NCBI RefSeq assembly: GCF_029227915.1
Contig: NC_079888.1
Span: 7,585,001 to 7,637,500 of the forward strand
Origin: Hydractinia symbiolongicarpus
Lineage: Eukaryota; Cnidaria; Hydrozoa; Anthoathecata; Hydractiniidae
Reading direction: 5' to 3'
DNA: 52,500 nucleotides
Positions 47,460 to 52,500 of the stretch are shown here, piece after piece. The translations under genes were made by a program, and so were the position numbers. The notes under the pieces were generated by a model. That model saw only the letters and a list, made by a program, of their open reading frames with translations. It did not search any database and had not been told where the DNA came from. Within the stretch, counting starts at the first letter, position 1, and every line of letters starts with the position of its first letter.

Positions 47460-47664
47460 GACCTTCTTTTTGAATTCTTATTTAATCTTTTGTTTAAAAA
47501 ATACGTGAGGAAAGGCTAATTTAGTTAAAATTGACTAAGCCATATTTGAATGCTTTCAAGTCATTTCTTCAACATTTGCCAGGTTTATGGCAGAACTCAT
47601 GCTTAGAGGGGAATTGGTGATTTCCACGGCGCGTTCGTAATGCAATTAAAAGTTTATCAGAAAA

Positions 47665-47737
47665 CGCCCAACGTGGGGCTCGAACCCACGACCCTGAGAT
47701 TAAGAGTCTCATGCTCTACCGACTGAGCTAGCCGGGC
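47665..47737 (-). tRNA. tRNA-Lys(CUU), K-canonical
   Basis: No visible defect. Confidence 0.98.
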
Positions 47738-47919
47738 TGATTCGTTATTAGGTTCCGCAATTAAAGCCGTCTTGGACTTACACAACAATTGACCACGCCT
47801 AAGATTACTTAAAATTGGGCCACTCGCGTAATCCTACTGTTTGGCTGGCAAACAGTTACGTGAGTCAAAACAGGTTCAGAAATGTTAGCTTTCCATAAAG
47901 TAGACGTGGTACAGAAACA

Positions 47920-48001
47920 GACGAGGTGGCCGAGTGGTTAAGGCGATGGACTGCTAATCCATTGGGCTCTGCCCGCGTGGGTTCGAATCCCATCTTCGTC
48001 G
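47920..48001 (+). tRNA. tRNA-Ser(GCU), S-canonical
   Basis: No visible defect. Confidence 0.98.
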
Positions 48002-48008
48002 CACATTC

Positions 48009-48080
48009 GGTTCTATGGTGTAATGGTTAGCACTCTGGACTTTGATTCCAGCGATCCGAGTTCAACTCTCGGTAGAACCT
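48009..48080 (+). tRNA. tRNA-Gln(UUG), Q59C
   Basis: A38U in the anticodon loop (CUUUGAU). Confidence 0.94.
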
Positions 48081-48286
48081 GACCTTCCTTTTTAATTCTG
48101 ATTTAATCTTTTTTTTGAAAAATACGTGAGGGAAAGGCTGATTTATTCAAAATTGACTAAGCCATATTTGAATGCTTTTAAGTCATTTCTTCAAAATTTG
48201 CCAGGTTTATGGCAGAACTCATGCTTAGAGGGGAATTGGTGATTTCCACGGCGCGTTCATAATGCAATTAAAAGTGCAGCAGAAAA

Positions 48287-48359
48287 CGCCCATTGTGGAG
48301 CTCGAATCCACGACCCTGAGATAAAGAGTCTCATGCTCTACCGACTGAGCTAGCCGGGC
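48287..48359 (-). tRNA. tRNA-Lys(CUU), K-AG
   Basis: A37U next to the anticodon, as at 337. Confidence 0.9.
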
Positions 48360-48484
48360 TGATTCGTTATTAGGTTCCGCAATTAAAGTCGTCTTGGACT
48401 TACACAACAATTTACCACGCCTAAGATTACTTAAAATTGGGCCACTCGCGTAATCCTACTGTTTGGGCTGGTAAACAATTACGT

Positions 48485-48518
48485 GAGTCTCATGCTCTAC
48501 CGACTGAGCTAGCCGGGC
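48485..48518 (-). pseudogene. tRNA-Lys 5' half fragment
   Basis: Acceptor, D arm and 5' anticodon stem of Lys, ending where GAGTC is shared with the spacer word GTGAGTC. The T arm is absent. Created by a 159-bp duplication that makes this unit 782 bp. Confidence 0.9.
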
Positions 48519-48701
48519 TGATTCGTTATTAGGTTCCGCAATTAAAGTCGTCTTGGACTTACACTACAATTTACCACTCCTAAGATTACTTAAAATTGGG
48601 CCACTCGCGTAATCCTACTGTTTGGGCTGGTAAACAGTTACGTGAGTCAAAAAAGGTTCAGCAATGATAGCTTTCCATAAAGTAGACGTGGTACAGCAAC
48701 C
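48519..48701. repeat. Second copy of Lys/Ser spacer
   Basis: Full spacer repeated after the Lys fragment, so the region from 48360 to 48701 holds one incomplete and one complete spacer copy and no intact gene. Confidence 0.85.
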
Positions 48702-48783
48702 GACGAGGTGGCCGAGTGGTTAAGGCGATGGACTGCTAATCCATTGGGCTCTGCCCGCGTGGGTTCGAATCCCATCTTCGTCG
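48702..48783 (+). tRNA. tRNA-Ser(GCU), S-canonical
   Basis: No visible defect. Confidence 0.98.
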
Positions 48784-48790
48784 CACATTC

Positions 48791-48862
48791 GGTTCTATGG
48801 TGTAATGGTTAGCACTCTGGACTTTGAATCCAGCGATCCGAGTTCAACTCTCGGTAGAACCT
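48791..48862 (+). tRNA. tRNA-Gln(UUG), Q59C
   Basis: Only A59C. Confidence 0.97.
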
Positions 48863-49068
48863 GACCTTCTTTTTGAATTCTGATTTAATCTTTTGTTTAA
48901 AGAAAACGTGAGGGAAAGGCTGATTTATTTAAAATTGACTAAGCCATATTTGAATGCTTTCAAGTCATTTCTTTAACATTTGCCAGGTTTATGGCAGAAC
49001 TCATGCTTAGAGGAGAATTGGTGATTTCCACGGCGCGTTCGTAATGCAATTAAAAGTGCAGCAGAAAA

Positions 49069-49141
49069 CGCCCATTGTGGGGCTCGAATCCACGACCCTG
49101 AGATTAAGAGTCTCATGCTCTACCGACTGAGCTAGCCGGGC
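49069..49141 (-). tRNA. tRNA-Lys(CUU), K-GG
   Basis: Standard K-GG. Confidence 0.9.
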
Positions 49142-49324
49142 TGATTCGTTATTAGGTTCCGTTATTAAAGCTGTCTTGGACTTACGCAACAATTGACCAC
49201 ACCTTAAATTACTTAAAATTGGGGCGCTCGCGTAATCCCACTGTTTGGGCTGGTAAAAGGTTACGTGAGTCGAAACAGGTTCAGCAATGTTAGCTTTCCA
49301 TAACGTAGACGTGGTACAGAAACA

Positions 49325-49405
49325 GACGAGGTGACCGAGTGGTTAAGGCGATGGACTGCTAATCCATTGGGCTCTGCCCTCGTGGGTTCGAATCCCACTT
49401 GGTCG
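49325..49405 (+). tRNA. tRNA-Ser(GCU), S81b
   Basis: G10A. Confidence 0.9.
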
Positions 49406-49412
49406 CACATTC

Positions 49413-49484
49413 GGTTCTATGATGTAATGGTTAGCACTCTGGACTTTGAACCCAGCGATTCGAGTTCAAATCTCGGTAGAACCT
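49413..49484 (+). tRNA. tRNA-Gln(UUG), Q-A10C39
   Basis: Plus U49-G65 wobble. Confidence 0.88.
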
Positions 49485-49689
49485 GATTTTCTTTTTGAAC
49501 TCTGATTTAATCATTTGTTTAAGAAATGCGTGAGGAAGGGATGATTTATCTAAAATTGACTAAGCCATATTTGAATGCTTCCAAGTCATTTCTTCAAAAT
49601 TTGCCAGGTTTATGGCAGAACTCATGCTTAGAGGAGAATTGGTGATTTCCACGGCGCGTTCGTAATGCAATTAAAAGTTTATCAGAAAA

Positions 49690-49761
49690 CGCCCAACGTG
49701 GGGCTCGAACCCATGACCCTGAGATTAGGAGTCTCATGCTCTACCGACTGAGCTAGCGGGC
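49690..49761 (-). tRNA. tRNA-Lys body with CCU anticodon, K72
   Basis: AGG on + at 49727-49729 gives anticodon CCU (reads AGG, Arg). 5' acceptor one base short and A49xC65, so less intact than 31518. Confidence 0.84.
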
Positions 49762-49944
49762 TGATTCGTTATTAGGTTCCGCCATTAAAGCCGTCTTGGA
49801 CTTACACAACAATTGACCACGCCTAAGATTACTTAAAATTGGGCCACTCGCGTAATCCTACTGTTTGGGCTGGTAAACAGTTACGTGAGTCAAAACAGGT
49901 TCAGCAATGTTAGCTTTCCATAAAGTAGACGTGGTACAGAAACC

Positions 49945-50026
49945 GACGAGGTGGCCGAGTGGTTAAGGCGATGGACTGCTAATCCATTGGGCTCTGCCCG
50001 CGTGGGTTCGAATCCCATCTTCGTCG
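49945..50026 (+). tRNA. tRNA-Ser(GCU), S-canonical
   Basis: No visible defect; spacer to Gln CGCATTC. Confidence 0.98.
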
Positions 50027-50033
50027 CGCATTC

Positions 50034-50105
50034 GGTTCTATGGTGTAATGGTTAGCACTCTGGACTTTGAATCCAGCGATCCGAGTTCAACTCTCGGTAG
50101 AACCT
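50034..50105 (+). tRNA. tRNA-Gln(UUG), Q59C
   Basis: Only A59C. Confidence 0.97.
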
Positions 50106-50311
50106 GACCTTCCTTTTTAATTCTGATTTAATCTTTTTTTTGAAAAATACGTGAGGGAAAGGCTGATTTATTCAAAATTGACTAAGCCATATTTGAATGC
50201 TTTCAAGTCATTTCTTCAAAATTTGCCAGGGTTATGGCAGAACTCATGCTTAGAGGGGAATTGGTGATTTCCACGGCGCGTTCAAAATGCAATTAAAAGT
50301 GCAGCAGAAAA

Positions 50312-50384
50312 CGCCCATTGTGGAGCTCGAATCCACGACCCTGAGATTAAGAGTCTCATGCTCTACCGACTGAGCTAGCCGGGC
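50312..50384 (-). tRNA. tRNA-Lys(CUU), K-AG
   Basis: Standard K-AG. Confidence 0.92.
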
Positions 50385-50567
50385 TGATTCGTTATTAGGT
50401 TCCGCAATTAAAGCCGTCTTGGACTTACACAACAATTTACCACGCCTAAGATTACTTAAAATTGGGCCACTCGCGTAATCCTACTGTTTGGGCTGGTAAA
50501 CAGTTACGTGAGTCAAAACAGGTTCAGCAATGTTAGCTTTCCATAAAGTAGACGTGGTACAGCAACC

Positions 50568-50649
50568 GACGAGGTGGCCGAGTGGTTAAGGCGATGGAGT
50601 GCTAATCCATTTGGCTCTGCCCGCGTGGGTTCGAATCCCATCTTCGTCG
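50568..50649 (+). tRNA. tRNA-Ser(GCU)
   Basis: C32G (loop GUGCUAA) and variable arm CCATTTGGC. Confidence 0.91.
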
Positions 50650-50656
50650 CACATTC

Positions 50657-50728
50657 GGTTCTATGGTGTAATGGTTAGCACTCTGGACTTTGAATCCAGC
50701 GATCCGAGTTCAACTCTCGGTAGAACCT
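50657..50728 (+). tRNA. tRNA-Gln(UUG), Q59C
   Basis: Only A59C. Confidence 0.97.
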
Positions 50729-50934
50729 GACCTTCCTTTTTAATTCTGATTTAATCTATTTTTTGAAAAATACGTGAAGGAAAGTCTGATTTATTTAAAA
50801 TTGACTAAGCCATATTTGAATGCTTTCAAGTCATTTCTTCAAAATTCGCCAGGTTTATGGCAGAACTCATGCTTAGAGGGGAATTGGTGATTTCCACGGC
50901 GCGTTCATAATGCAATTAAAAGTGCAGCAGAAAA

Positions 50935-51007
50935 CGCCCATTGTGGAGCTCGAATCCACGACCGTGAGATTAAGAGTCTCATGCTCTACCGACTGAACTA
51001 GCCAGGC
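50935..51007 (-). tRNA. tRNA-Lys(CUU), K-AG
   Basis: 5' acceptor GCCUGGC; D stem GUUC; G44C. Confidence 0.89.
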
Positions 51008-51190
51008 TGATTCGTTATTAGGTTCCGTTACTAAAGCTGTCTTGAACTTACGCAACAATTGACCACACCTTAAATTACTTAAAATTGGGGCACTCGCGTA
51101 ATCCCACTGTTTGGACTGGTATAAGGTTACGTGAGTCGAAACAGGTTCAGCAATGTTAGCTTTCCATAACGTAGACGTGGTACAGAACCA

Positions 51191-51272
51191 GACGAGGTGG
51201 CCGAGTGGTTAAGGCGATGGACTGCTAATCCATTGGGCTCTGCCCGCGTGGGTTCGAATCCCATCTTCGTCG
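51191..51272 (+). tRNA. tRNA-Ser(GCU), S-canonical
   Basis: No visible defect; spacer CGCATTC. Confidence 0.98.
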
Positions 51273-51279
51273 CGCATTC

Positions 51280-51351
51280 GGTTCTATGGTGTAATGGTTA
51301 GCACTCTGGACTTTGAATCCAGCGATCCGAGTTCAACTCTCGGTAGAACCT
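51280..51351 (+). tRNA. tRNA-Gln(UUG), Q59C
   Basis: Only A59C. Confidence 0.97.
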
Positions 51352-51557
51352 GACCTTCCTTTTTAATTCTGATTTAATCTTTTTTTTGAAAAATACGTGA
51401 GGGAAAGGCTGATTTATTCAAAATTGACTAAGCCATATTTGAATGCTTTCAAGTCATTTCTTCAAAATTTGCCAGGGTTATGGCAGAACTCATGCTTAGA
51501 GGGGAATTGGTGATTTCCACGGCGCGTTCAAAATGCAATTAAAAGTGCAGCAGAAAA

Positions 51558-51630
51558 CGCCCATTGTGGAGCTCGAATCCACGACCCTGAGATTAAGAGT
51601 CTCATGCTCTACCGACTGAGCTAGCCGGGC
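51558..51630 (-). tRNA. tRNA-Lys(CUU), K-AG
   Basis: Standard K-AG. Confidence 0.92.
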
Positions 51631-51813
51631 TGATTCGTTATTAGGTTCCGCAATTAAAGCCGTCTTGGACTTACACAACAATTTACCACGCCTAAGATTA
51701 CTTAAAATTGGGCCACTCGCGTAATCCTACTGTTTGGGCTGGTAAACAGTTACGTGAGTCAAAACAGGTTCAGCAATGTTAGCTTTCCATAAAGTAGACG
51801 TGGTACAGCAACC

Positions 51814-51895
51814 GACGAGGTGGCCGAGTGGTTAAGGCGATGGACTGCTAATCCATTGGGCTCTGCCCGCGAGGGTTCGAATCCCATCTTCGTCG
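51814..51895 (+). tRNA. tRNA-Ser(GCU)
   Basis: S-canonical except U50A in the T stem (CGAGGGTTCG), one mismatch. Confidence 0.95.
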
Positions 51896-51902
51896 CACAT
51901 TC

Positions 51903-51974
51903 GGTTCTATGGTGTAATGGTTAGCACTCTGGACTTTGAATCCAGCGATCCGAGTTCAACTCTCGGTAGAACCT
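51903..51974 (+). tRNA. tRNA-Gln(UUG), Q59C
   Basis: Only A59C. Confidence 0.97.
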
Positions 51975-52180
51975 GACCTTCCTTTTTAATTCTGATTTAA
52001 TCTATTTTTTGAAAAATACGTGAAGGAAAGTCTGATTTATTTAAAATTGACTAAGCCATATTCGAATGCTTTCAAGTCATTTCTTCAAAATTCGCCAGGT
52101 TTATGGCAGAACTCATGCTTAGAGGGGAATTGGTGATTTCCACGGCGCGTTCATAATGCAATTAAAAGTGCAGCAGAAAA

Positions 52181-52253
52181 CGCCCATTGTGGAGCTCGAA
52201 TCCACGACCGTGAGATTAAGAGTCTCATGCTCTACCGACTGAACTAGCCAGGC
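52181..52253 (-). tRNA. tRNA-Lys(CUU), K-AG
   Basis: Same changes as 50935. Confidence 0.89.
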
Positions 52254-52436
52254 TGATTCGTTATTAGGTTCCGTTACTAAAGCTGTCTTGGACTTACGCA
52301 ACAATTGACCACACCTTAAATTACTTAAAATTGGGGCACTCGCGTAATCCCACTGTTTGGACTGGTATAAGGTTACGTGAGTCGAAACAGGTTCAGCAAT
52401 GTTAGCTTTCCATAACGTAGACGTGGTACAGAAACA

Positions 52437-52500
52437 GACGAGGTGGCCGAGTGGTTAAGGCGATGGACTGCTAATCCATTGGGCTCTGCCCGCGTGGGTT
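52437..52500 (+). tRNA. tRNA-Ser(GCU), partial (window edge)
   Basis: Canonical 5' part through the start of the T loop; cut by the window end, so the array continues. Confidence 0.95.

Larger units (their letters stand above)
49945..52436 (+). repeat. Two-unit repeat, period 1246 bp, two copies
   Basis: Units at 49945 and 51191 match each other, and 50568 and 51814 match each other, down to the CGCATTC spacer and Lys variants. Units at 592-1837 are close relatives. Confidence 0.88.
1..52500. repeat. Tandem array of Ser-Gln-Lys tRNA units
   Basis: The whole window is built from head-to-tail units of usually 620-623 bp, each with Ser(+), Gln(+) and Lys(-) tRNA genes plus two conserved spacers. 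Exceptional unit lengths are about 922, 329, 729-732 and 782 bp. Spacers are about as similar between units as the genes are, which points to duplication and gene conversion rather than selection on the genes alone. No protein gene, rRNA or transposon was seen. Confidence 0.97.

Noticed and set aside
1-52500. CRISPR array
   Set aside because: Units are about 622 bp and fully repeated with no unique spacers; the repeated parts are tRNA genes.
1-52500. tRNA-derived SINE family
   Set aside because: Full cloverleaf tRNAs of three kinds occur in fixed order and tandem phase, with no A-rich tail, target-site duplications or scattered orientation.
1-52500. Mitochondrial or bacterial tRNA cluster
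   Set aside because: No encoded CCA, no protein or rRNA genes, Pol III T-run terminators and clear A/B boxes; sequences look nuclear and animal-like.
1-52500. Entamoeba-type tRNA array
   Set aside because: Those arrays carry short tandem repeats in very AT-rich spacers. No such repeats are seen here apart from one 18-bp doubling, and the Lys gene looks metazoan. Not fully excluded without a database search.

Overview
The window is one uninterrupted tandem array of eukaryotic nuclear tRNA genes, with no supportable protein-coding gene. The basic unit is about 622 bp. It holds tRNA-Ser(GCU) on +, then tRNA-Gln(UUG) on + after a spacer of only 7 bases, then tRNA-Lys(CUU) on - about 206 bp further on, then about 183 bp of spacer before the next Ser gene. 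I count 84 Ser genes (82 complete, one cut by each window edge), 83 Gln genes, 83 Lys genes and one Lys fragment.

Organism: all three genes carry internal A and B boxes, have no encoded CCA and are followed by short T runs, which is RNA polymerase III architecture. The best Lys copies match, from memory, the usual vertebrate tRNA-Lys(CUU). Ser and Gln are also animal-like. A metazoan is therefore likely, but the species cannot be fixed from the sequence. Tandem tDNA repeats are known in Xenopus and in Entamoeba. I do not recall this Ser-Gln-Lys unit being described in an animal.

Class labels used in the feature list. Ser: S-canonical (82 nt, GACGAGG paired with CUUCGUC); S81a (81 nt, 3' end ACUUUGUCG) and S81b (81 nt, 3' end ACUUGGUCG), both one base short at the T-stem/acceptor junction, S81b also with a G4xG mismatch. 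Gln: Q-canonical; Q59C (T loop UUCAACU); Q-A10C39 (A10xC25 and A31xC39 mismatches); Q-A18 (D loop AAUAGUUA plus A24C); Q-tstem (5' T stem CCAUG, mispaired). Lys: K-canonical; K-GG (3' acceptor AAUGGGC with two mismatches, plus A53xC61); K-AG (same acceptor, but compensated A53-U61); K72 (one base lost from the 5' acceptor); K-U72 (G1-U72 wobble).

Layout: 1-7.2 kb has regular units. At 7.2-8.5 kb there are two units with an extra Lys gene. From 8.6 to 28 kb there are multi-unit duplications with periods near 3106, 3108 and 2508 bp. From 28 to 45 kb lies a more divergent subfamily with degenerate Lys copies, six 109-bp spacer duplications, two Lys-less 329-bp units, a near-perfect 2600-bp tandem duplication and the recoded Ser(GUU) genes. 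From 45 kb to the end the units resemble the left end again, with a 1246-bp two-unit repeat from about 49.9 kb.

How it works together: Ser and Gln are probably made as one dimeric precursor. Lys is transcribed convergently toward Gln and divergently from the next Ser. Most copies decode AGY Ser, CAA Gln and AAG Lys. A minority carry changed anticodons: Ser-GUU (6), Gln-UCG (3), Gln-UUA (1), Lys-CCU (2) and Lys-CUA (1). The most striking are the ochre-reading Gln(UUA) at 45519-45590, whose body looks intact, and the Ser(GUU) genes, which would be expected to put Ser at Asn codons if expressed.
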